NCBI RefSeq assembly: GCF_902806685.2
Contig: NC_048550.1
Coordinates: forward strand, 1,841,383 to 1,905,382
From: Maniola hyperantus
Taxonomy: Eukaryota; Arthropoda; Insecta; Lepidoptera; Nymphalidae
Direction: 5' to 3'
Length of the DNA: 64,000 nucleotides
The notes below the pieces were generated by a model, which made no database searches, had not been told where the DNA came from, and saw only the letters and a list, made by a program, of their open reading frames with translations. Positions within the stretch are counted from its first letter, which is position 1. Every line of letters begins with the position of its first letter. Positions 44,968 through 54,310 of this stretch are shown here, piece by piece. The translations under genes and the position numbers were made by a program.

Positions 44968-47900
44968 TTGGAAAATTATGTTTTAATGGTACCAATTTTG
45001 TTACAGATTTGTGTACTAACATGTATAATCCACTGCGAAGGAGAAGGACAAACCGTTCTATCAGCCGTACTAACTCCAGACGAAAAACCTCTACTGCGTC
45101 AAGAAAGAAGCTACTACGATCGATATGGCTATGATCCACCATATGGGAGACTAGATGATAGACCGTCAAGGTGCGGTCGATGTGATGATGATGAAGATGA
45201 TGATGACGATGATTACGATAGAGGACGAGGTAGAGATGATGATAGACGCTCAAACAGACCAACATCCGGCAGCAGAAATGACAGGAATGATAGAACCGAC
45301 AGAAATAAGTACGATGATGACGATAATAGAAGATACGATGATAGGAATGATAGAAACAACAGAAATGGAACCGATGACAATGATGATAAGAAACATGATG
45401 ATGACAAAGACAGCGATAGACCGCACCGTAGGAGAAACAAGAACAGACATCGATATGATGACCGAAATAGATACAGACCTGATTATTACGATCAGTTTCT
45501 AAGAGATCCATACAGAGATAGATACGATGATCCTTACAGAAGACCTGCTTATGATAGGTATTACCCTGACAGATATGATGATTATGGAAGAGATGGGTAT
45601 TACTCATATTCGGGTTATAGACGGCCGTTGTATGAGGATCGCTATGACAGAGGTAGTGGATATTCAGACGGTTATGGAGGATATGGACCAGGAGTTGGAC
45701 GTGCGCCTCATGACAGGTGAGATAGGTACTTTTAAAGGCACCAACCTAAATTTTAAGATTAGTTTTATGGCTAGTACGACGCCATTCATCTTATCACACC
45801 ATACTAAAATTAGCTAAATGGCTAAAAATTTAACTAATGCTCCATCAGTAATACTTAATTAATATATTTAAAAAAGTCCTGACTATTTGACTGACTCGTC
45901 AATGCTTCAGCCAAACCCTTGGACCTAGAAAACCAAAATTAGGTATGCACAGAGGTTCCCTTTATAATGTAGACAACTGATAAGGAATAAGACCCGATTT
46001 TTTAATTTGCCCGAAATTTCACGGTAGGGGGAATAAAGAGGATCTATATTTTCCGGTATGCCAGTGAGTTCTCCATAATGTTCTCACATGTGTGTGAAGT
46101 CTGCCAAACCGCACTTGGTCAGCCTGGTAGACTATAGCCAAAACTCTTCTCATTTGAGAGGAGATCCGTGCTCTATACTGAGCCGGTCATGAGTTAATCA
46201 TGACAATGAAGATGATGGTACTTTCCTAAGATCTTGTTTCGTGCGTTGAATGAAAGCAATATGATTTCCAAAGCGCCAAAGCCTTTCGGGGTGATTCATA
46301 TGATTTTACTTTATTAACAGTTAAATCATAGGTATGAGGATATAAAAAACTGGCAATTTTCAACCGTTACGTTTCAATCAGGTCACTGAACAACATCCAC
46401 CGTATTCATTACTGTCGTGTCAAACACATCAATGCGATTTTCATCGCTTTCCCTCAAATCGTTCACTCGCATGATTCAGCGATAGATTTTGGTTAATCTA
46501 ACGTAACGGTGTCACATCCTGTGGAGTGTGGAGGCTTATTTTGCTAAGTTTTAGACCTGTTGAAATACAATTAAATATAATTTAAATACAAAAGAAAACT
46601 ATATAATATATATACATGTAGAAAAAACTTATCAGTAAAGATTTTATATTTACAAAAAATATACGCCGTCCAAATGCTCATTTATGGGCATTGTGCCCAA
46701 TACACCGGCGCTATTACCTCGCTGAATAGCAAGGCTTAACCGTTGAGCGAGATAAGCACCAGCTCTTGGGTCACCAGACTCAAATAAATATCGTCCTCAT
46801 AATTTTCAACATTCCAAAACTGTCTGATACTATTATCAAGTTGCTAACCTTCAGAATGTCTAATAATTTCTATTTCGGATTTAATTTTTAGAAAAATCGT
46901 ACCAAGTGTAAACCTCAATTGACATGGACATCGGTAGAGTCTCCAATTACAATATTCTTTTAAAGTTTAACGGCCGCACTCAGAGTAGCTTAATCGTTAC
47001 TTAAGGCATGAATTAGTATGGATAAGGAATGCCTTAAGTAACGATTAAGCGACCCTGAGTGCGGCTGTCACTATAAAAAACTAATTTTAGAGCCTCAATA
47101 GCTCAACGGTTAAAGGAGCGGACTGAAATCCGAAAGATTGCGGGTTCAAACCCCCACTCGTTGCATTATTGTCGTATCTACTCCTAGCACGCTTAGTTGG
47201 AGGGGAAAGGGATTAATATTGAGAAACATGGCTAGTATTGTTTAAAAAAAATATTGACAACGATTACATTAATTTGTATGTAATGTACCTACCTACTTCA
47301 AAGTCTCAACCTCAACGGATAGAAACAAATTATGCCTAACAATGTCCGACTCTAATTCTACCAATTATACAATTTGCTATGAGATTCTTGACACGTTGTG
47401 TTACATACTAATTACTAAGTATTGTTTACATTAGCGATTAAGAAATAGGAATACATTATACACAATCACATAATAATATTATCATTATCAAATAGGTTTA
47501 AAATGATGCTCGTTTTGTATTCTTTATATACCTATCTTCTGTCTTCATTTTGATTCATATTTTTTTTATTTGTACCAAAAACATAAAGTAAAGATTGTAA
47601 AGAGAAAAAGAGAGCAAAAGTGGACAGGGAAGCACCTATCTATGAGAGAGAGATCTCTACCAGTGACCCTTGCAAGTGCGAGAGGTTCTATTGCTTTAGC
47701 AAAATTCGACATAGATATAGTCCGCGACAGGTCGAGATGGCAAAAATAAGGAAATTACTTAGTTTGGTTTTGAAAAAATAATCTGATGAATTTCAGTTTC
47801 AGACCATGGGACGAGACGTACCGTGGTCAAGCAGGTTGGGACTCGGGTGGTCGTGGATACTATTTTGCATCAGGTCGACCAGACGCCACTGCTTGGGGAC

Positions 47901-49655
47901 AGCAGCAATATGCTAGGTAACGACAGATTTTTTTCAATCTGGAGTACAGGACAGCCTTCTGTTAAGCTTGCACTAAGATTGAGTATAGAGACACGAGTCC
48001 AAAAGATCCCTCCAGACTCCATTTGATAGCTTAGCAATTACCATAAGGAAAAACTTAATTGGAACGACATCCCGCAAATTGCTATTGCGCTGGAACCATG
48101 TCTCATAGACATCGAAATGACGTAATTTTGACGTTAGCCGAAATAAAAATATACCATCAGCTCGAAACTTCAGTCTAGTGCTGACGTCACTAAAATGGCG
48201 GCCACGCGCATATTAGCAATAGCAATTTGCGGGACTTATACTAAGGTGTCATAGTCCAGCGAGGAAAGGCAGCCGGTATTCTTGGCACCATTCCACGCGA
48301 GCATGATTTGGACAGTAATAGGATAAGGCTAGCTTTAAGTTCTATTGTAACATTTTCAAAAAAAAACATTTTTCATTTTCCAGGCCTGCAACATCTGGTG
48401 GTGGATGGCAGAATACCGGTTACTCAGCCGGGTATGGTGGAGGATACAGGGATCCGGGATACCGAGGATCCGCGTACGCTGGTCCTACTGGAGGATACGC
48501 TGGAGCTGCTAGTGGCTACGCTGGTTCCGCTGGAGGATACTCTGGTTCAGCTGGAGGATACACTGGTTCTGCTGGAGGATACACTGGTTCTTCTGGAGGA
48601 TACACTGGTTCTGCTGGAGGATACACTGGTTCTTCTGGAGGATACAGTGGTGCTTCTGGAGGATACAGTGGTGCGTCTGGAGGATACACTGGTGGAGCTG
48701 GAGGATACGCTGGGGGATACCAGGATCTAAACTCCGCAGGATACGGCCAGTCCAGTGGCTGGCGTAATGTTGGGGAGAGAAGACCTTACAGAGATCAAAG
48801 GTACCCACTGACTAAGTTTTTATTTTGTTCGGATACAAGTTAGGCCTTGACTGCAATCTCACCTACCAGGTGGTGGTAAGTGGTGATGCAGTCTGAGATA
48901 GAAGCGGGCTAACCTGGAAGGGGATATGACAGTTTTAATTAAACCTCATATATCATATCCCTTATATATACCTATCACGGCACGGTACCGGAACGCTTAA
49001 TCGCTTGGCGGCACGGCTTTACCAGTAGGGTGGTAACTAGCCACGGCCGAAGCCTCCCACCACACCAGGCCAGAGAAAATTTTGAATTTATATAATTCCA
49101 AATTTCTCCTGCCGGAAATCGAACCTGGGACCACTCTCTCACACTCTCTATGGGAACCTCTAGATCTTTGGGCCATAAGTGGTTGCTGCCAATAACGTCG
49201 AATCTTCCTTCTCCGACGATAGTACCAATACAACACGACAGCGTCCATCCTTGTAGAATAGCGGCGGTATACTGCGAGTTTTCTGTTCACACATCGCATC
49301 CAGTAATGACGGATCCGTTGAACGTTATACGGTGCCATATTGTGTGAACAGAGCATAAATTTATGACGTATCCGTTAAAAACGTACCTACCAGTAAATCG
49401 GACTCCCATGTGTGAACGGGCCGTAATTTTACATTATTTTCCAGCGGAGTGGCCCACTTGGACACAAAAGTTTCGCAAGAACAGGACACCCGTTACGGCC
49501 AGAACCGCCCGAGCTACCAGTCTAATACCTACCCACCGCAATCAGGAGCGTACGGACAAACCAGCTCCTCTCCGTCAACTCCCGGCACCAGCTATCTGTT
49601 CCAGAGAGAGGATGAGGTGGCCACACAGCCTGAAACTACTGTGGCACCGTCTTAG
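44968..49655 (+). CDS. secreted Asp/Arg/Tyr-rich and Gly/Tyr-rich repeat protein, 4 exons
   Basis: Exons 44968-45716, 47797-47916, 48384-48800, 49445-49655; all phases join to 498 aa ending at TAG. Residues 1-24 have a signal-peptide profile (hydrophobic VLMVPILLQICVLTCII, then HCEGEG). Residues 70-200 are dominated by Asp, Arg, Asn and Tyr (runs of DDDEDDDDDD, RYDDRNDRN). Exon 3 encodes a heptad-like Gly-Gly-Tyr-(Ser/Thr)-Gly-(Ser/Ala)-(Ala/Ser) repeat, about ten units. Exon 4 is Gln/Ser/Pro/Tyr-rich. No enzyme domain is visible. The make-up suggests an extracellular structural protein such as cuticle, eggshell or silk, but no family is recognised. A good acceptor (TTTTGTTACAG at 44994-45004) inside the first exon means the true start exon may lie upstream. 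Introns hold SINEs and MITEs. Confidence 0.75.
46060..46225 (+). mobile_element. SINE family A 3' part
   Basis: 'tgccagtgagttctccataa', 'cacatgtgtgtgaagtctgc' and 'tgagaggagatccgtgctct' followed by 'catgagttaatcatgacaat'. The tRNA-like head is missing. Confidence 0.6.
46973..47065. mobile_element. 93-bp foldback element, 37-bp arms
   Basis: 46973-47009 and 47029-47065 are reverse complements with two mismatches ('gccgcactcagagtagctta', 'ttacttaaggcat'). In an intron of the secreted protein gene. Confidence 0.8.
47090..47250 (+). mobile_element. tRNA-derived SINE family D
   Basis: Head 'tcaatagctcaacggttaaa' (A-box region) and 'gcgggttcaaacccccactc' (B box), then 'ttgcattattgtcgtatcta' and 'ctagcacgcttagttggagg'. 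Related pieces at 7580 and 8635. Not a functional tRNA: the 3' half is SINE body. Confidence 0.65.
48068..48245. mobile_element. MITE family I copy
   Basis: 'cccgcaaattgctattgcgc' to 'gcaatagcaatttgcgggac', with 'cagctcgaaacttcagtcta' inside, matching 32125-32312. In intron 2 of the secreted protein gene. Confidence 0.75.
48826..49135 (-). mobile_element. SINE family C in intron 3 of the secreted protein gene
   Basis: 'cggatacaagttaggccttg' to about 'cggaaatcgaacctgggacc', with 'ggcacggctttaccagtagg'. The tRNA-like head reads on the minus strand and is followed by other repeat DNA up to 49440. Confidence 0.65.
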
Positions 49656-49904
49656 GAAAATCTACACAAATTTTTGCTCATGAGATATTAACGCCTATGA
49701 AGCTATGGGCATCGATGTACTAGTATGTAGACATTCCTATTCCATAGAGCGCATCCACGAAAATGGACCTGTAAAATGTACAGTACTTTGTCAATTTTTG
49801 TTTGTCCAATCATTTTTTTTTTTCAAGATATAAATAGGTGATATAGGTAGGTACGTCCGACGATATAGATTTTTTATTAATCAAAACAAAATAAGTAGGT
49901 AATT

Positions 49905-50287
49905 AGTATAGTAGAAACTCGATTATCCGGCCCTCGGTTATACGGATTCGCGATTATCCGGACTACCAACCGAAAATTGTTCGGCCAAGTGCGAGTCAGA
50001 CTCGCGCACCGAGGGTTCCATACTCAAGTATTTTTCCGCCATTTTGTACAATAAATCAAAAACTATTATGTATAAAAATCTGTTTTAGAATGTACAGCCA
50101 AAGCCCGTTCATATGATATCCCACTTGGTATAGTTATCTTACTTTGAAAATTGAAAATACTATTATAGTGAACAACATAATATGCACAAAACCCGCTTTT
50201 CTTCATACATTCGATTATCCAGATTTTCGATTATCCGAATCCCTAACGACAACAACTAGTCCGGTTAATCGAGTTTTCACTGTACTT
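49905..50287. mobile_element. pogo-like MITE with nested family E repeat
   Basis: Ends 'gtagaaactcgattatccgg' and 'ggttaatcgagttttcactg' are inverted and resemble pogo-type (Tc1-mariner group) termini. Between about 49980 and 50165 a repeat family E piece is inserted ('ggccaagtgcgagtcagact', 'aaaaatctgttttagaatgt'). Pogo assignment is an inference from the ends alone. Confidence 0.5.
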
Positions 50288-50289
50288 AG

Positions 50290-50990
50290 ATACGTAGTGT
50301 ACGTAACAAATCAGTCTAATAGGGTCTTGGACTGTAGTAATAAAATAATGTGATTTTTGTACAGTGGTAGCTTATGGGGCTAAAATTCATTATATACGAA
50401 CCCTTGGTGCGAGCGCCTGACACGCACTTGGCCGGGGTTTTTTTGAAAATGATTCAATATGGCGGCTGTATGGCGCCATTTTCAATGTAATTTTTTTTAC
50501 TTTTTATTTATTTTTTTGGCAAGTCAGTTGTGTTTTTACTTTTATTAATTACGACTTGTTTTGTAAATTAGATTGATTTTATATAAGTTTTGGAACCTAG
50601 GAGGGCCTATCTATACATATTCCATATAGTTACATGATCGATGGTTATTCTAGGACCACAGAATATATTCTTATGTATTTGACGTTGAAGACAGGCTAAA
50701 CTCCGATGTTAATGTTCTACATAATATCTATTAACTTTCTACTTATGTATTCAAATACTTAGGAATTTTACAAGTTCTTTTATATGTAGCAATATTGCGT
50801 AAAGTCGATCTTCATATTGGGAAAGTTGGTGTTGAAACGATTCAAATTTAATTTTGTAACTAAATAAATGTTCTTTGAATAATATGAGTATTCATGTGAT
50901 GTATGGATGTAAGTTTTAAATTTTAAGTGACTTTTGATTAATAAATTAATTTTTAAGTAGGTATGTACTTTTTTACACAATTTAATGCAT
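50290..50990. other. no gene seen
   Basis: AT-rich DNA after the secreted protein gene. No recognised coding frame or RNA gene. Confidence 0.4.
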
Positions 50991-50994
50991 CATG

Positions 50995-51340
50995 TCGTAG
51001 ACATCCGCTAAGAAAGTATTTTTGAAAATTCAATCCCTAAGGGGGTAGAAATAGGGATTTGAAATTACTTAAGTCCACGCGGATGAAGTCGCGAGCATAA
51101 GTTACTGTAATCTAAATATATAAAGGAAAAGCTGACTGACTGACTGTCTATCAGTGACTGATTGACTGGCTGACTGATCTATCAACGCACAGCTCAAACT
51201 ACTGGACGGATCGGGCTGAAATTTGGCATGCAGATAGCTAAACATCCGCTAAAAAAGGATTTTTAAAAATTCGACTCCCAAGGGGGTAAAATAGGGTTTC
51301 GAAATGTGTAGTCCACGCGGACCAAGTCGCGAATTCAGGT
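50995..51340 (-). repeat. two adjacent family B copies
   Basis: A partial copy at 50995-51105 ('gacatccgctaagaaagtat' to 'gatgaagtcgcgagcataag') and a fuller one at 51110-51335 starting 'atctaaatatataaaggaaa'. Both minus orientation. Confidence 0.65.
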
Positions 51341-51344
51341 TTTC

Positions 51345-51640
51345 TTTAATAACTGCTTCACGTTATTTTCCATGAATGAAGACGTGCGGGAAACATGCCA
51401 TCATCTCCCGGTTTACAAGATAATAGATTTGAGGCGATGGCGATGGGTCAGGTATAAGTATATTTTGCGAACAGAGGAAGTAGGTAGTGTTCCAATGGCA
51501 TCCGAAGGAGACCTGCTCGACCAACCAAGTACCAACACCTGGAGAAGGCTCATTGAGGCAGACCTAAACGAGTGGGACTCTCGTGAAACCATGTCAAGGT
51601 ACCTTCTACGACAGGTTGAGATGGCAGTCGGGGTTTGAGA
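51345..51640 (+). other. unrecognised open frame (88 aa), probably repeat-derived
   Basis: The frame 51372-51638 reads LRRWRWVRYKYILRTEE and TWRRLIEADLNEWDSRETM. The composition looks coding-like, and its last codons run into MITE family G ('gacaggttgagatggcagtc'). It may be the remnant of a retroelement protein. No family is named. Confidence 0.25.
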
Positions 51641-51750
51641 GACGCCACATACACTCGCATGTCACCCACGCTCGCCCGCACTAGGTTAGGGCGGAAGCTG
51701 AACGGGTTCTCTCCCCGATTGCCATCTCGACCTATCGCGTACTATAGTAG
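51605..51750. mobile_element. MITE family G copy
   Basis: 'acgacaggttgagatggcag' and 'gattgccatctcgacctatc' are inverted ends. The interior 'gtcacccacgctcgcccgca' matches the copies at 18145 and 39905. Confidence 0.65.
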
Positions 51751-52379
51751 CCAAAGACATTGGGAGGCAGCCCTAAGTTCCACGAGGAAATAAAAGGACT
51801 CCACCAAAATAAGTTAATATACAAATTACAAATCACAATTTTCAAGTGCATTTGATTTGTTAAATGAATCTAAAAAAAAAACTAATATAAAACTTAGTAG
51901 GTAGGTATCGACCTTGATGATAAAACATATTTCTGATATAAGCAAGCAACGGTATAGGCCACGATTGTACCCGAATCCACTTGGCACTTGATGATTTGTA
52001 ATCAATCGATTCACAGATATCGATCAACAACGTGAGGCATAAAACATATCAAGCAATTAACGATATCATAAAGATTATTTGTTTCTACATCGATTAAAGT
52101 CCGACATTTTGCCTTCATATCCTTGTGGGTTTCACGTCTTCAGGACATAGCGTGAGGATTTCTAAGGAACTTTATTGAGATCCTTTTGAAATTGTTTAAG
52201 ACTTTTGTGGATTTTTTGTGTTAATCTTATCTGTATCTTCTCTTGTTTTTATTTGTCGCTTCATAACAAATCCAATCCCAACATTTATATCACTCATAAC
52301 TGTATGTAGATTAATATAATATTTAAAGTTTGGTTAAAAACAGAGAAAATACGGCTAACAAAGTGTTTAGTAGTGTATA

Positions 52380-52874
52380 GGTGCTGATTCTGTAGTCTTT
52401 CTCTAAACTAAATTTAGAGTATATGCATCTTTTTTTTAATATTGCAAAAAAGGGACGGAACATGAATTTTACATTTAAAGACTCCAAATTTTAGTGCACG
52501 CTACAAATTTAAACAGTAGGCTCGCGTCTGGCAGCTAGTCTCACGAGGTTTGACAGCTCTAAATTAAATTTAAAACTGTCAAACTGTATTTATCCTTTTC
52601 ATATTACACTAGCTGCCCTGGCGAACTTCGTTCCGCCTAACAGTCGATTCAAATTTTTTAAATTTTTCTCCATGTTCTTACATACCACCGCCATCACCAT
52701 CCTCGTACTTCAAGGAATAAATATTATAAAAAAAGAATTAGCGAAATCGGTTCAGCGGTTCTCGAGATTCGCGACGAGCAATTAGTGATTCATTTTTATA
52801 TTATAGAGATAGAGATTAGTAAGAAGAGGATGCGAATACTCTAAAATTTAGTTGTGCTCAGAATCAGTACCTAG
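52380..52874. mobile_element. TIR element family K with a nested insertion
   Basis: Ends 'taggtgctgattctg' and 'cagaatcagtaccta' are inverted with one mismatch. The interior halves match 35960-36235. An insertion of about 200 bp (52608-52812, starting 'ctagctgccctggcgaactt') splits it. Its right end lies 12 bp before the start codon at 52887. Confidence 0.65.
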
Positions 52875-52886
52875 ATTAAAACAAAA

Positions 52887-53140
52887 ATGACTGAAGACTC
52901 AGTGCAAGTAGCAGAACCTCCTACAGTAAAGGCTCAAGTTAACCATGTGGAGCAAGCAGTCCATGCTCACGGGCATGGGGAAGTGGAAGTCCGAGTCAAT
53001 GGAGAAGTTAATGGGCATGAGGAGTCGCCGGCTCAAGCGTTAGGAAATGGGGGCGCAGAAGTTCTAGTCAATGGACATGGGGAGACGCTGCACGTTCCTG
53101 GGAATAGAGGATCCTTGCTCCATCCGGCGACGAAGAAAGC
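52887..53140 (+). CDS. probable first coding exon of an unrecognised gene (partial)
   Basis: ATG in a favourable context (aaaacaaaaATGA) opens an 84-codon frame ending at a GTGAGT donor (53141), phase 2. The peptide is Val/Gly/His/Glu-rich with short repeats (VNGEVNGHEE, VLVNGHGE). No membrane segment or known domain is seen, and such a low-complexity N-terminus does not identify a family. No following exon was found; the next 7 kb holds the large transposon, and the rest of the gene may lie beyond the window. Confidence 0.45.
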
Positions 53141-53204
53141 GTGAGTATCACACTACTTCTTTACATAGTTTATAGTCGCTTCCCGCTGTCTGTGTGTATG
53201 TATG

Positions 53205-53615
53205 TACTATCTATATATATAAGATTCAAAGTCCTGACTGACTGGCTAAACCGCTGATCCTAGAGACATAAAATTTGGAGAGTGTGTTCTTTGTAAAGAG
53301 TAGGTATCCACTGAGAAAGGATTTTTTGAAAATCCACCCCTAAGTGGGTTAAATGGGGGATGGAAGTTTGTATGAAAGTCCGTCATTTTTGAAGTTACAT
53401 CGATGAAAATTGGTATTTAAGCTCTCAGTTACAAATAAAAAATTACGTATTTCACGATTTTTGGAAATTCTACTACCAAGGGGGTTAAATAGGGGATGAA
53501 AGTTTGTATGAAAGTCCGTCGTTTTTCAAGTTATTTGCATGAAAATTGGTATTTGTGTTTTCGGCAACAAATGAAGAACCACCCGAGCGAAGCCGGGGCG
53601 GGTCAGCTAGTCTAC
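53205..53615 (-). repeat. dispersed repeat, family B-related, two units
   Basis: 'aaagtcctgactgactggct', 'tccactgagaaaggattttt', then two similar units with 'atgaaagtccgtc' (53380 and 53509), ending 'agccggggcgggtcagctag'. Related to 7855-8105 and 63640-63840. Confidence 0.55.
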
Positions 53616-53682
53616 GCATGAACGCGTAGATCTTTTAAACTACGCAACGGATTTTAGTGCGGTTTTCACCTAAGTATTGGTA

Positions 53683-53852
53683 CAGTACGCGGCCGAAAGT
53701 AATGTACATCGACCTTTAGAAGAAGATAGCAGATTTGTAGAGCGCTGTCCCTGTCGTTGAGACCGACAAAACGTCATATAGGTATGAGTGTCAAGACAAC
53801 GCTCTACAAATCCGAAATGTCATTCTAAAGGCCGATGTACATTACGCTCTAT
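53683..53852. mobile_element. MITE family N
   Basis: 'gtacgcggccgaaagtaatg' and 'tacatcgacctttagaag' on the left pair with 'attctaaaggccgatgtaca' on the right. The second copy is 61138-61310, with fragments at 23288 and 28650. A gtaggtaggtag microsatellite follows at 53931. Confidence 0.75.
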
Positions 53853-54310
53853 GATGTTTGAAAAAGATACCAAATCTTTCAATATTAATTAATTCTTTCA
53901 AATTAATTTCGCAATTAATTTAATTGGGTAAGTAGGTAGGTAGGTAGGTATATTATGTATGCGCTTACCTAATATGATAGATATTTTGTGCTTATCTACC
54001 TAATTTTATTATAATTTATCATATCTTCGATTAAAGATATCACAGATACCTAGTAGATATATAACATATTATGAACACGCATGCGGCAGCTGTTGGTGTT
54101 TGAGGCCACTTTTATGGACTGCTAAATAAGTGTTATGCCGGCGCTAGACGCTTGTGGAAAACAACATACAGCAAGCATGGGCAAAAACCACAGATGGCCT
54201 GCCAATTAGAACGCTCCAAAGCGTTGAGAGCTTAGCATACGCCACAGACCACCACCTATAGACGCCTAATAGCCGGACACCTCCGATCGACAAGCTTAGG
54301 CAGTTGCTTA

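Larger units (their letters stand above)
45720..47796. other. intron 1 of the secreted protein gene
   Basis: Holds a SINE A fragment (46060-46225), a foldback element (46973-47065), a SINE D copy (47090-47250) and near 47720 a fragment of MITE family G ('tagtccgcgacaggtcgaga'). No exon-like segment was identified. Confidence 0.5.

Noticed and set aside
44882..45607. 241-aa His/Tyr-rich open frame on the minus strand
   Set aside because: It is the antisense shadow of the Asp/Arg/Tyr-rich exon of the secreted protein gene; His-rich frames arise from the reverse of gat/gac/aga codons.
47090..47165. tRNA gene on the plus strand
   Set aside because: The head is followed by SINE D body shared with 8635-8775.
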